Of a stretch of 64,000 nucleotides of DNA, positions 32,993 through 43,493 are shown one piece after another. A program made the position numbers and the translations under genes. The notes beneath the pieces were generated by a model. It made no database searches, was not told the DNA's origin, and was given only the letters and a program-made list of their open reading frames with translations. The first letter of the stretch is position 1. The number at the start of each line of letters is the position of its first letter. The DNA is from Rebecca billardiae RCC1528 (lineage: Eukaryota; Haptophyta): contig OZ251232.1 in NCBI GenBank assembly GCA_965240325.2, positions 434,001-498,000 of the forward strand, given 5' to 3'.

Positions 32993-35476
32993 ATGCCCCT
33001 CTTCAAGAAGGCGATCTTTGCCGCGGCCAAGACGAACGTGACTGCAAGTGCCTCGGCGACCTTCGACGACTCCACGCTCGGCACCGGTCCCGAGGTTGAC
33101 GCTCCAGGGCCAGCCGACCACGTCGACGACAACGACGAGCCGCATGCGCCCGAGACGACAAGCGCGCCGACGCCGCCGATGAGCCCGATGCCCGAGGACG
33201 ATGAGGACGATCACGACGAGAACATGGATGCGACGAACCAGGCACGCGACGCCGACGCCGACGCCGACGCCGAGCTCATGGACATCGACGACAAGGCGAC
33301 AGCTGCAGAGGACGAGCCGCGCGATGACGACGATGCCAAGGCGAAGGAGGTCGATGCGGCTGACTCCCAAGCTCAGACCGCCCAGATGGAGGTGGACGAC
33401 GAGATGACGACTGCTGGTGCCAACCGCAACGGCGCAGCCGCGCCCGACGCCGACCCGCCCGCCGACGATGCTGCCGACGACGCGCGCGCCTCTGCCGGTG
33501 CATGCGCTCCCGCGCATGAAGAGCCGCTCGCAGAGACCGAGCGCTTCGAGCCGGCGCCGATGCCGGCGCCGACGACCGCAGACGCGGACAAGCAGCAGCG
33601 CGCAGCACCCGCCGCGCCGCCCAAGCCACGCCGCCGCGGCTTCACCGCGCCGACGGCCGCCAAGCCACCCGCGTCCGCGACGGCCGATGCTGCGCCCGCG
33701 CGCGCGCATGCAGCCGCGGCCTCAGCAGCTGGCGGCGATGGCGACGGCGACAACCAGGACGACAAGCGGGCGAAGAAGCGCGAGTCGTCGAAGCCGCGCA
33801 AGAGGAAGCCGTCCAGCGCCGACGGCGACGCCTCGAGCGCCGAGAAGAAGGCCAAGAAGAAGCGCAAGGCGGAGAAGCCGGCGGCAGACGAGGGCGGCGA
33901 GGGCGAGGCCGCTGACGGCGAGTCGACGGCGCCCAAGCAGCGCCGCTCGAAGAAGGACAAGGCCGAGCGCAAGGAGCGCAAGGAGCGCAAGGAGCGCAAG
34001 CGCGAGAAGAAGGAGCGCAAGGAGCCCGCGCCGAAGAAGACCAAGGACCCCGGCGCGCCCAAGGGCGCCCTCTCGGCGTTCATGTTCTACTCGAAGGAGC
34101 GGACGGCCGAGCTCAAGGCCGCGGGCAACTTCAGCTTCGGCGCGTCGGCCAAGGAGATCGGCGCGTCGTGGAAGGCGCTCGACGCGGAGGCGAAGGCGAA
34201 GTACACGTCGCTCGCCACGGACGACAAGGCGCGCTACGAGCGCGAGCTCAAGGAGCACAAGGAGGAGGGCAAGCTCTTCTCGACGCCGTCGCCGCGCAAG
34301 GCGGCCAAGCCGCGCGCACCGGGCGCGTCTGCGCAGCGCGCTCGCAAGGCTGCGGGCGCGCTCGCGCGAGAGCTGAGCACGCCCGGCTCGGCGCAGATGA
34401 CGGGCGACGCTCTCGAGGCGGTCGATCCACCGTCGTCATACCAGCTCGCGACCAAGAACCAAGGCTGGATCGAGCACGTGAACTTCGAGCAGGGCGAGCT
34501 CGTGGTCTGGTTCCCGCGCGCGCTCGAGCAGCTGTGCACCGAGCACGGCGACGAGCTGCGCACGGCCGGGCTGCTCGAGGGCGCGATGACGCTGAGTGCG
34601 CGCAAGGACGACGAGGTGCGCGCGCGCGTGGTGCGCGTGGAGGCGCCCGCGGAGGGCAAGCACGTGCAGCACCTCGTTCTCGCCCCGCTCACCGACGGCA
34701 CGGCGGCGGAGGGCGCGGAGACGTACGCCATGCCGCACATCTCGCCGCCCGATTGCAGCGTCTCGGCGCACATCGTGTCCGAGGCGGTGTTCGAGGCGAG
34801 CATCGGCAAGTTCGAGGAGAACGACCACGTGCAGATGCTCTTTGCAAACGAGGAGCAGGAGCGCAACGGCCAGGGTGCCGTGCTCGCCGACGTGTGGGAG
34901 GGGCGCATCATCGACATCGACGAGTCGGCGGGCGCGTTCGAGTCTGTGCGAGTGCTCTGGTACGAGCCGACGACGAAGAAGAACGAGTTCGTGCTCAGCG
35001 GCCTGCAGCAGGACACGGAGCTGTCGCCATGGCAGCTGATGCCGTCGGAGGCGCACATGCTCTACGTGGCAAAGTTTGGCCCCGTCCCGAAGTCGCGTCG
35101 TCTCCTCTACGCCGACGATGGCAGCGCATCGCCCGTCGACGACCTTGACATCGCTCCGGCCGACGGTGAGCTCGATGAGGCAATGCGCGTCGCCCACCTG
35201 CGCCTCTCGACGCTCGAGGCGAGCTCTCCATTCCTCCAGCCCGTGCCGGCGACCGACCTTGCATACCACGAGCTGGTCTCGTCGCCCATCTCGCTCGCGT
35301 GCATCAAGAGCAAAATCATCAACCGCGCGTACCCCGACTTCCCGAGCTTCGAGGCGGATGTGGAGCTCCTCATCGAGAACGCGCTCAAGGCCAACGGCGA
35401 TGACACGCTCTTCTTCGCGCTCGCTACGGTGCTGAACAAGGAGTGGGGCCGCGTCAAGCAGAGCCTCGAGCGCTGA
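32993..35476 (+). CDS. HMG-box and bromodomain chromatin protein
   Basis: 827 residues, one exon, from ATG 32993 (MPLFKKAIFAAAK) to TGA. The N-terminal 350 residues are acidic, then Lys-rich (KERKERKERK), disordered and probably nuclear. An HMG box lies at about 352-430 (PKGALSAFMFYSKERTAEL, EIGASWKALDAEAK, YERELKEHKEE). A folded middle region (about 480-700) contains VQMLFANEEQERNGQGAVLA, WEGRIIDIDESAG and VLWYEPTTKKNEF, which looks BAH- or Tudor-like. The C terminus (about 735-825) reads as a bromodomain: SSPFLQPVPATDLAYHELV, SPISLACIKSKI, FEADVELLIENALKANGDD, with the Asn that normally contacts acetyl-lysine. Polybromo subunits of SWI/SNF use the same domain types in another order. The function as a chromatin reader is inferred. 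A start 37 codons earlier is possible. Confidence 0.75.
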   Translation: MPLFKKAIFAAAKTNVTASASATFDDSTLGTGPEVDAPGPADHVDDNDEPHAPETTSAPTPPMSPMPEDDEDDHDENMDATNQARDADADADAELMDIDDKATAAEDEPRDDDDAKAKEVDAADSQAQTAQMEVDDEMTTAGANRNGAAAPDADPPADDAADDARASAGACAPAHEEPLAETERFEPAPMPAPTTADADKQQRAAPAAPPKPRRRGFTAPTAAKPPASATADAAPARAHAAAASAAGGDGDGDNQDDKRAKKRESSKPRKRKPSSADGDASSAEKKAKKKRKAEKPAADEGGEGEAADGESTAPKQRRSKKDKAERKERKERKERKREKKERKEPAPKKTKDPGAPKGALSAFMFYSKERTAELKAAGNFSFGASAKEIGASWKALDAEAKAKYTSLATDDKARYERELKEHKEEGKLFSTPSPRKAAKPRAPGASAQRARKAAGALARELSTPGSAQMTGDALEAVDPPSSYQLATKNQGWIEHVNFEQGELVVWFPRALEQLCTEHGDELRTAGLLEGAMTLSARKDDEVRARVVRVEAPAEGKHVQHLVLAPLTDGTAAEGAETYAMPHISPPDCSVSAHIVSEAVFEASIGKFEENDHVQMLFANEEQERNGQGAVLADVWEGRIIDIDESAGAFESVRVLWYEPTTKKNEFVLSGLQQDTELSPWQLMPSEAHMLYVAKFGPVPKSRRLLYADDGSASPVDDLDIAPADGELDEAMRVAHLRLSTLEASSPFLQPVPATDLAYHELVSSPISLACIKSKIINRAYPDFPSFEADVELLIENALKANGDDTLFFALATVLNKEWGRVKQSLER

Positions 35477-36538
35477 TGAGCTGGCGTGCTGCTGCTCCTT
35501 CTGCACGGTGACGACGACGGGCGTGGGAGGGCCTGGTTGCGCTGACAAGGTTTGACGACGCGGGACGAGGCGTACATCATGTAGCGCCGCAGGCAGCGCC
35601 CGCCGCAGCGGATGATGCGACGCATCTTATCAGCGCATCATCATCAGACGCGCAGCAGCCGTGATGATCGATCAGCGCCGCGCGCCATCGATCTATCATA
35701 CGACTTATCATCGTCATCAGAACGCAGTAATACTAGTATAGGCATATAAGCATGCATCGTCATCGGCCGTAGTCTGCGCCATTCGATCGAGCTGTCGCCT
35801 GTTGTCGCTGTCGATACTCGATCGCGGCGCATGCAGCGCCGGACAGTCGTCTGCCGGTCGGGTCTCGGGACCAGCGCGCGGCGTCAGCGCGGCCAACTAC
35901 AGCCAACCGAGGCAACAGCATGATCTGCTGGCTGACTGCGCGACTTGCATCGTCACTGGCTGAGCCGAAGATCGACGGTAGCAGCAGTCATCAGAATATT
36001 GTACAGTTAGTCGTCTGACGATGTATCGTTATTGTCGCGACGATGATCATCATCACTGCTCGTCGCGTCAGCCTCGTCAGGATATGCCGCATTTAAAAAT
36101 ATGCGCGCATGCCATCGACGTTCATCACTCAGTGAGTCTAACTCTAAGTGACTCAGCAGTAGTCATATGACGATATATAAGAATCGTCTTAGTAAGTTCA
36201 CGTCGCGCATCGTCGATATGCCGCGTCACAATAGTATATACGACGACTATTATTCCTGATGATGATGAATAATTATAATATATATTATAATTAATAATAT
36301 ATATTTATTAAAGTATATTATTATTATAATAGCCGATCGGCACTGCAGTCTCACGGCAGACTTCTTGTCCGGGCCTCATCGACATCAGGCGACGATCAAC
36401 AGCGCAGATACGCGTCTGCTGCTTTGGCGACTACGATGATGCGCCATCTGATCCATTCCGGATCACACGGGCGTCGTCGGGCCGTCGTCTTATTGCGCGC
36501 GTCGCACGTGTACGATCCGACGATGTCATGGCAATCCG
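35477..36538. other. Intergenic region with an AT-rich core
   Basis: About 1.06 kb between convergent genes. Positions 36235-36335 are almost pure A/T, the most AT-rich non-repeat stretch in this part of the window. No ORF, RNA gene or element was recognised. Confidence 0.55.
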
Positions 36539-37309
36539 TCAAGCGCCAGGCTCATTGCGACCAGCCTGAGTGCTTGCAGTGGTGGGTGAAATCTCTGCCA
36601 TGAGCAGGACAGCTGCGCGAGAAAGCGCCGCCGTCCACTTTGGCATCGACTGCCGCCACCACCGCCGCGCCCGCGCGACGAGGGCCCCCGGCCCGCCCCG
36701 CCTTCCGCTGAGCAGCCCGCCCTGCCGCGGGTTGTACTTCCGGAAGGAGATGCACCAGAGCGGCGCAGAGCGTGAGGGCTGCAGCCGGCCGCCACGGATC
36801 GTCCCGTACGCCATGGCCTGCACCGTGAGGTTATTCGGTGCCCAGCCAAACCCTTGCCACATGTAGGGCTGGATGCGCACGACCGTCTCTGTCACCTCAT
36901 GCGTGCATCGCCTTGCGTACGTGCCGCACGGGTTGACAGCCGCGCGACTTGTCGCCGCGCGCGCAGGCGACGAGTCGGCGCACGTGTCTTGCGGGAAGGA
37001 GCCGAAGATGCTGAGCGCATAGTTGAACACCCGCGACGAGGAATTGAGCGAGACCATGTAGCTGTCGAGTGTCTGGCCGCACAGCTGCCGGCCTGGCGAC
37101 CAGCGGATGATGAGATGCGTCTCATTCACGAACGGCAGCTCCCAGCGCTCGTGCTGGGCCTCCGGCTGCGCGCCCAGCGTGTCAATGTGCGCGACATCGT
37201 TGCAAAAGCCAGCTTGCACGCACGACGTCGGAGAGCTGCAGTAGTCGCCAGCGGCGCGCGCGACGAGCGCCGACGCCACGAGTAGGGCCAGGGGAGGGAA
37301 TCTCGTCAT
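36539..37309 (-). CDS. Secreted cysteine-rich protein, paralogue A
   Basis: 256 residues, one exon. The start MTRFPPLALLVASALVARAA is a signal peptide ending just before GDYCSSPTSC. The mature part shares a pattern with its downstream-numbered neighbour (37907-38725): C-x5-C-x5-C-ND, AQP...ERW, QLCG-T, NSSS, FPQD-C, P-C...C-T, an NLTV glycosylation site, and PLWC followed by RKYNP. Eight cysteines align between the two, so disulfides are likely. After RKYNP the two diverge; here the tail is basic and Trp-containing, and it could be frame-shifted or read into an intron. I recognise no family. It is probably extracellular or wall-associated; function unknown. Confidence 0.7.
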   Translation of the reverse strand: MTRFPPLALLVASALVARAAGDYCSSPTSCVQAGFCNDVAHIDTLGAQPEAQHERWELPFVNETHLIIRWSPGRQLCGQTLDSYMVSLNSSSRVFNYALSIFGSFPQDTCADSSPARAATSRAAVNPCGTYARRCTHEVTETVVRIQPYMWQGFGWAPNNLTVQAMAYGTIRGGRLQPSRSAPLWCISFRKYNPRQGGLLSGRRGGPGALVARARRWWRQSMPKWTAALSRAAVLLMAEISPTTASTQAGRNEPGA

Positions 37310-37467
37310 CCCAGCAGAACAGCTCTGCCGGCTTCGTGCTTGCTCAGCCGGGCGGTCCCTCCCCGAAGCTGCGAGGAACCGGGTGTGGCATCATTGTTGT
37401 TGTCAGTTGACGTCAGATAAGTCGCGACTCGCGACGACGAAACGAACTACCAGTAGTAGGTAGTATG
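37310..37467. other. Upstream region of paralogue A
   Basis: Probable promoter/5' UTR of paralogue A, ending at the dispersed 49-bp repeat. No motif recognised. Confidence 0.3.
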
Positions 37468-37516
37468 TACAGTTTACTAAGAATAAGAGACGCACACAGC
37501 TCAGGCAGGCGAGATT
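37468..37516 (+). repeat. Dispersed 49-bp repeat, copy 2
   Basis: Identical over its whole length, as far as I can read, to 15793-15841. It lies 159 bp upstream of the start codon of secreted paralogue A, again in the 5' flank of a minus-strand gene. The flanking bases differ on both sides. Confidence 0.9.
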
Positions 37517-37906
37517 ACACAGTGTGGGTACTGTACTTACTCTCAATCGCGATTACGATATTCTCGGCCAGTTCTTCATTGGCACACTTTGGCAGGCCTT
37601 CAGTCTTCACAATCATCAAGCTCGACAGCATGCTGTACTTTAGTTGATGTTTAGTTGATGTCGTAAGTATGTTATGGATACATCGTAAGCCAAACTGCAT
37701 CGACACCCCCCGCATTCCTTTGGGTTGGCCGCCGTGCCCGTGGCAGGCTCCTCGGGGCCTGGACCCGGCACGGCATCATTGTACGGTCAACGATCGGCGC
37801 CTATAGTCATGCGGCAGCGCGACACGTACGTCGACCAGCTCCCGCGACCCTCCAGAGAGACCCCTTGGAAGTTCGAAGAGTGACATCAGGGTGGATGAGA
37901 GATAAA
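37517..37906. other. Intergenic region between the secreted paralogues
   Basis: Moderate-GC spacer with no gene recognised. A TTAGTTGATGT-type direct repeat is visible near 37641-37662. Confidence 0.45.
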
Positions 37907-38725
37907 TCAAGGGAAACCCCGGCCGCCGCTGAAAGGCGATCCTTGGTTGAACGGTGCGCCCGGCCCCGCCCACGCACCAGGCCCAGGGCGGAACGGCTGC
38001 TGCCCGGGGAACCCAGGCGGCCCGCGCGTCCACCGTTTGACAGGCCGCCGACGAGGCGGGAAGGCCCCGCCTGGGAAGGGTTGGCCGAACGGTTGGCCGA
38101 ACGGATGGCCGAACGGCTGTCGCGACGGTGGCTGCGACAGCTGCTGCGGGTTGTACTTGCGCATCGCAAGGCACCAGAGGGGCACGGTCACTGCCTGTCT
38201 GTGGGCCTTGGACGGCTTGAGCTTTGCGTGCGCCATGATTCCGACGGTGAGGTTGAGCGGCGCCAGCCGGAACGCCTCCCACACATAGCTGTTGATGCTG
38301 ATCACCTTCTCGGTCACCACGTCCGTGCAGTTGACGGACCTGAACGTGCTGCATGGGCTGTCCTGCTGCAACTCCTGCAGCGCGGCGGAGCCAGGCGCAC
38401 ATGCGTCCTGGGGGAAGCCACCGAAGAGGCTGGTCATCGTGTTGAGCAAGGGAGACGTCGAGTTCATCGTGAGGACGTAACTGGTCCGTGTCTCGCCGCA
38501 CAGCTGCGGCACCGGTCGCCAACTCGTCAAGCAGTGCGTCTGGTTGAGCTTGGGCCGTTGCCATCGCTCGCCCTGCACCGCGGGCTGCGCATCGAGCACC
38601 TCAGGATGTGCCAGGTCGTTGCAGAACCCCACCTTCACGCAGTACGTCGGCGTGTAGCAGAAGTCACCCGCCGATGCACCCAGGATCCACACGGCGAGGA
38701 GCACCGGCTGCGTGGGCAGGCGCAT
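37907..38725 (-). CDS. Secreted cysteine-rich protein, paralogue B
   Basis: 272 residues, one exon. It starts MRLPTQPVLLAVWILGASA, a signal peptide, then GDFCYTPTYCVKVGFCNDL. It matches paralogue A across the body, with the eight cysteines in the same places plus one extra in NQTHC, and keeps N-linked sites (NST, NLT, NCT). After RKYNP it carries its own tail of PFG and PFGQ repeats rich in Pro, Gly and Phe, a composition seen in extracellular structural proteins. The pair is tandem on the same strand, about 600 bp apart, so it arose by local duplication. It is divergent to the sulfurtransferase gene (260 bp between starts). No known family was recognised. Confidence 0.75.
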   Translation of the reverse strand: MRLPTQPVLLAVWILGASAGDFCYTPTYCVKVGFCNDLAHPEVLDAQPAVQGERWQRPKLNQTHCLTSWRPVPQLCGETRTSYVLTMNSTSPLLNTMTSLFGGFPQDACAPGSAALQELQQDSPCSTFRSVNCTDVVTEKVISINSYVWEAFRLAPLNLTVGIMAHAKLKPSKAHRQAVTVPLWCLAMRKYNPQQLSQPPSRQPFGHPFGQPFGQPFPGGAFPPRRRPVKRWTRGPPGFPGQQPFRPGPGAWAGPGAPFNQGSPFSGGRGFP

Positions 38726-38985
38726 GGGCGGCTTGCGCGCTTGGGCGGCTCCCAGTCCACCTCCCCGCGCGGAGCACGCACCGAAGAGCGGCCGTGCAGC
38801 TGGATGCGCGGGGCTGCTTCGGCCGACTGCGTGCCGCCGAGTCGTACTCGCAGGGGGAGGCGGCAGAGACCGGCACGCGCAGAACCCCGGGCCCCGGCTC
38901 CCCGCAGCATCCGCGTCGTTGCTCCCGGAATCGCCCCTTGCCGGAGCAAGCGCCGCGGTCGATCGCCGCCTCGCCGACTGACACG

Positions 38986-39900
38986 ATGATCTCTCGGGCG
39001 ATGTCGACGTCCGCGCGATGGCCGCTCCTGGTGACCCCGGCGTGGCTGCACGCCCGGCTGCCGGACCCATCTATCGTCGTGCTCGACTGCTCGTGGCACA
39101 TGCCGCAGGTGAAGCGCTGCGGCAGGACCGAGTTTGCGGAGGCCGCGATCCCCAGCGCGCGCTTCTTTGACGTGGACGGCACGAGCGACCGCGCGTCGCC
39201 GCTCCCGCACATGCTGGCCGCGGCGGAGGAGTTTGAGCAGCACGTCGCAGAGCTCGGGATCGATGCCTCGCAGCACCTCGTGTGCTACGACAGCACGGGC
39301 ATCTTCTCCGCTCCGCGCGCATGGTGGACGTTCCGTGTGCATGGCCACGAAGCGGTCTCCGTCCTGGACGGCGGGCTGCCCGCATGGCGTGCCGCTGGCT
39401 TCCAGACCGCACCGGGCGCGGCGCCCCCGGCTCCACGAAGCGGCCAGCCGCCGTGGAAGTCGCGCGGCATCGACTCCTCACTCGTGCGCTCGATTGAGGA
39501 CGTACGAGCGCTGGTGGCCAACGAGTGCAGCAGCGCGCAGGTCGTGGACGCACGCGCGTCGCCCCGGTTTCAAGGCACTGCGCCTGAGCCGCGGCCTGAG
39601 TGTGTCAGTGGGCACATGCCGGGCTCGAACAACTTGCCGTTCTCCGAACTGCTCGAGCCGGTCCCCGGCGCCGACGCTGGCACGCAGCTGGCCACCACGG
39701 AGAAGCTGAAGGCAGCTTTCGAGCGCGCTGGCGTGCGCAGCGCCGAGCCGTTTGTCGCGAGCTGCGGCAGCGGCATGACTGCGTGTGTCATCGCCCTGGC
39801 CGCTGCGCAGCTCGGCAACCAGCGCGTCGCCGTGTACGACGGCAGCTGGTCGGAGTGGGGCGCGCGCAAGGACACGCCCATCGTCAAACAGGGTGATTGA
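38986..39900 (+). CDS. MPST: 3-mercaptopyruvate / thiosulfate sulfurtransferase
   Basis: 304 residues, one exon. These enzymes move sulfur from mercaptopyruvate or thiosulfate to a cysteine persulfide in cysteine breakdown. Two rhodanese domains are present. The first, inactive one (about 10-140) has VVLDCSWHMP, AIPSARFFDVD and LVCYDSTGIFSAPRAWWTF. The second (about 160-300) has VVDARASPRFQG, GHMPGSNNLPF and the active loop CGSGMTA with Cys260. The CGSG(V/M)TA loop favours mercaptopyruvate over thiosulfate (CRKGVTA type), from family knowledge. The ATG at 38986 was chosen; the Met five codons later would also do. The first residues (MISRAMSTSARW) could be a weak mitochondrial presequence. Confidence 0.9.
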   Translation: MISRAMSTSARWPLLVTPAWLHARLPDPSIVVLDCSWHMPQVKRCGRTEFAEAAIPSARFFDVDGTSDRASPLPHMLAAAEEFEQHVAELGIDASQHLVCYDSTGIFSAPRAWWTFRVHGHEAVSVLDGGLPAWRAAGFQTAPGAAPPAPRSGQPPWKSRGIDSSLVRSIEDVRALVANECSSAQVVDARASPRFQGTAPEPRPECVSGHMPGSNNLPFSELLEPVPGADAGTQLATTEKLKAAFERAGVRSAEPFVASCGSGMTACVIALAAAQLGNQRVAVYDGSWSEWGARKDTPIVKQGD

Positions 39901-40212
39901 GCCTGCTGCCGGCGCCACTGGCCGCAAGTCGAGTGACGTACTCACTACTGACTCTCGGCGCGTCCAGATCCGGGGTCTGGCTGTGGTCTGTGCCCGATCC
40001 GTGTCGCGTCTACGGTAGTAGCTAGCACGCGCAGAACGATCAGACGAGAAGCACACAGCTAGCTCAGGCAGGCGAGCAGATTGACGACGCCCGCTAATAA
40101 ATAAGTGTCTGACGATGATTTAATAATAATAATAATCAGCGCGCAATATAGACGATATATATATATAATCAATATATATATATTGATTATATTATTATTG
40201 TAATACTTATTA
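39901..40212. other. Intergenic region between convergent genes, with a partial dispersed repeat
   Basis: Contains a partial copy of the dispersed repeat at 40051-40098 and a very AT-rich stretch (about 40100-40215) with TATATA and ATTATT runs. It holds the 3' UTRs of the two converging genes. Confidence 0.5.
40051..40098 (+). repeat. Dispersed repeat, partial copy 4
   Basis: Shares GCACACAGCT, then CTCAGGCAGGCGAG and GATTGACG...GCCCGC with copy 1, but with small insertions and without the TTTACTAAG core. It extends the homology with copy 1 past its right edge. Confidence 0.7.
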
Positions 40213-42070
40213 TTATTCAGGCAGGAGGTCCTTCTCGTCGTCCGCAGGGTCGACCGTCTTGGCCAGGATCGTCTTAGGCTGCGTCTTGGCGTACGCGTTC
40301 GTCCACAGCGGGTCCTTCTCCGCGAGCTCGGCGTACTTGAGGATCGCCTCGCGCGGGTCCTCGTCACGGAACGCGTTGAGGTTGCGGTCGACCGTCTTGA
40401 TCAGCGCGTGCTGGAAGCCCTCCGTGACGCGGCCGCCGATGCCCACGCCGGGCGGCGGCTGCAGCGGCTTCTTGGTCGCGATCTCGCGCTCGCGCTCGCG
40501 CTCGCGCCCGCGCTTGCGCGAGCGCTGCGGGCCCTCGCGGAAGAGCGGAAGCGCGTGCGGCGCGATCGCGTTGGCGGCCTCGAGCGCCGCCGCGTCGCCC
40601 ATCTCGACCTGCCGCCGCTTGGGCGCGCGCACGTTGCACAGCAGCACGCCCCGCTCGGACATGGCCGGGTCGTAGAGCGCGTACGTCACGCCATCCGAGC
40701 CGCCGACGAAGATCTGGTTGAGGCGCGGGTGCCAGGCGAGGCCGGCGACCGACGCGCTGGCGCCCAGCGGCTCGCGCATCGGCGGCGCGTCCAGCGCGCG
40801 CGCGGAGCACGCCACGATGTGCGCTTCGGCCGCGTCCGAGCCGACGCCCGGCGCCGCGCCGCGCGCGGCGCGCTCGATCGAGGTGCCTGCGTGCGCGTGG
40901 CGCGCGCGGGGGGCGGGGGGCGCGGCGGTCCGTGCACGGCCGCGCGGCTCGCGCGCGCGCCGCGTGCGGCGCCGCGCGCGCGCGCGCGCACCGGTGCACA
41001 CAAACTCCCCGCTTGGGCTCCACACGCACGGCGCCGTGGAGAAGAGGGTGGGCAGGTCGCCCCACGCGGCGAGCGGCTCGGCGGCGGCCATCCTGCCGCC
41101 CGCGAGCGCGGAGGCGTCTGCCGAGGCGCGCAGCATGCGCACGTCCCACAGCTTGAGCGTCCCGTCGCCGACGCCGCCGCGCGAGGCGAAAATGTTGCCC
41201 GCGGCGCTGCCCGCGGACGCGGGGGCCCACTTGACGCACGCGGCGCCGCAGCCCTGCTCGTGCGCGCCCCGCGCGACGAGCTGCGCGCGCGTGTCGTGGT
41301 GCCGCACGTCCCACAGCTGCGCGGTGCCGTCTGCCGCGCTCAGCACGACAACCCGCCCGTCCTGGTGCCTGCGCGCACGCGCGCGGCGCCGCGGCGCGCG
41401 GGAGGCCGGCGCTGGTGAGCGCACTGGGGCGCGCGGCTCGCGCGCGCCGCGGGGGCCGGACGCGCGGGCGCGCGCGCACCAATCGAAAGCGGTGACGGCT
41501 GTGCGCTGGCCGCGGTCGTCGCGCACGGGGAATGCGCGGAGCTGGCCCGACGTCGGGTTGAGCGAGCGCTTGTCGTCGCGCTTGCTTGCCACCTCCACGT
41601 CCCACGTGCGCAGCGTCGAGTCCTCCGACGCGGTCGCGATCGTGAGCGGCTCGGTCGGGTGCCAGCGCACGCACGTGAGCGCCGCGACGTGGCCTCTCGT
41701 GTTGCGCAGGTCGCGCAGGTACATGTCGCCGCGCATGAGCGTGCACAGCTCCTTGCCGTCGCGGTCGTACAGCCGCGCCTGCGGCGACGACGCGCCCACG
41801 ACGAAGTTGGACGCGGTGGGCGACCAGTCGATCGAGCGCAGCTGGTACGAGCCCAGCGGCTCCTCGAATTGACGAAACGGCCGCAGGTCGGAGGACATGC
41901 CGTTGAAGTCGTACATGCGCATGCCGTAGTCGGAGGAGCCGGTGACCATGCGCGCGCCGGGCTGGTCGAGCGAGACGACGGTGACCGACTTGCTGTGCCC
42001 GCGGATGCCGACGAGGTGCGAGATGGGCAGCCGCTGCCGATGGCGGTCAAGGCCATCCTCCTCCTCGTCG

Positions 42071-42110
<40 letters not shown>

Positions 42111-43272
42111 TCGCGCCGGCGCCGCCCGCGCCCGCGCCGCCTCCGGCTGCAAAGCCCGGAGGCATCGGCGGCCCGACCAAGTCCTCCTCCTCGTCCTCCG
42201 CCTCGCCGACGCCCGCAGCGCCCGGCTGCGCCGCGGCAAACCCCGGCGGCAGCGGGGGCCCGACCACGTCCTCCTCCTCCTCCGCCTCCTCGCCATCTGC
42301 CGGGCTGCTGCCCGCGCCGCTGCCGCCGCCGCCGCCGCTGCTGCCGCCGCCGCCTGGCGAGGACATCCGCCGGCCGCCTGAAGGCTCGGTCTGTGCGGTG
42401 AGCAGCGACGGGGATCGCGTGCTGCCGTTCGCGGGGGCAGCCCTCGGCGGCGGCGGCAGCATCAGCCGGGCGTGCGCTGCGCCGTTCTGAGCCGCAGCCT
42501 CGGCTGCGCCCTCCGCTGCGTCGTCCTCTGCATCCGCGACGCGCACGTCGGCCGCGGGCGCATCCGCCGCCACGCCGAGCCCGTCGCCGACGCGCGCGGC
42601 GAGCTGGATGCGCGTGGCCCCTTGCTTCCCGCGCCGCTGCGCCCGCGCCGCCTTCCCGCCGCCGGCTGCTTCGGCCGCGCCGCCGTCGGCCGCGCCCGTA
42701 CGCCTGAAGGCCCCGTGCTTCTCGTCGAGGCTCTTCTCAGGGCCGGCTGTGCGCTTGCCGAACGCGCTGGGCAGGCCGTACATCTCCTGCAGCTCGGCGT
42801 CGTCGTCGGCGGGAGGCTCGGGTGCGCGCGTGCCAGTGGCCGAGACGCCACCGCCGTCGTGATCGGGCTCGCTCGCCGGGCGCGGCTGCGGTCCGCGCAC
42901 CGCGCGCGGCGCGCCGGTCGCTGGAGCAGGCGTCTGCCGCACGAGCGGCACGAGGGGCACACCCTCCGTGGAGTACTCGCGCTCAGACTGGCCGAGGGTG
43001 AAGCTCACACCGTCGAAGAGGCGCATCGGCTGGTTCGGCGCGAGAGGCTGCCCCGCGTACCGCGTGCCATGCACGGAGCCGAGGTCCGTCACGTAGTAGC
43101 AGCCGTCCTCCGCGAGCGTGATCGCGACGTGCTTGCGCGAGAGCGAGGTGTGGTCGTCGATGCACAGGTCGCTCTCGACGCTCCGCCCAACGACCCAGCG
43201 GCCGCTCTCGCCGCGTAGCTCGAGCGTCGCCACCACCTCGCCCGCCTTCCTCCCGACGAGCCTGGGCGCCAT
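40213..43272 (-). CDS. WDR70: WDR70-like WD40 protein with N-terminal FHA domain
   Basis: Three exons, complement of 41480-43272, 40992-41368 and 40213-40886, 947 residues. WDR70 is a nuclear WD40 protein tied to histone H2B ubiquitination and DNA-end processing. The middle and C terminus follow WDR70: an acidic patch with poly-Asp, [77 protein letters not shown], and the basic/glutamate tail. The N terminus (about 20-95) is a good FHA domain: [14 protein letters not shown] and TDLGSVHGT, which would bind phosphothreonine. Both introns (111 and 105 nt, donors GTGCGC, acceptors GCAG) are multiples of three without stops, so unspliced sequence stays open. Removing them restores DW-HQDG and CTG-TSIERA. 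The start is 221 bp from the divergent Rab gene. Confidence 0.88.
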
Positions 43273-43493
43273 GGGTGGCCGCCCGTGCAGTGGTCAATGC
43301 CTCCGCGTCGTCGCCGCCTTTCCCAGGACCGCAACCCCCCCTTTCATTCCTTTGGTCATTCTTCTTGGTCTACCCAGTCCGGGATATTCGCCAACCGAGC
43401 GGAAGGACTGACACACTCGTGCAGGAAGTGAAAGCCTTCCACGGCCATCGCGGCCGTGGACCGTCAGGGCCGACCGCTGAAGGACCGCGCGCG

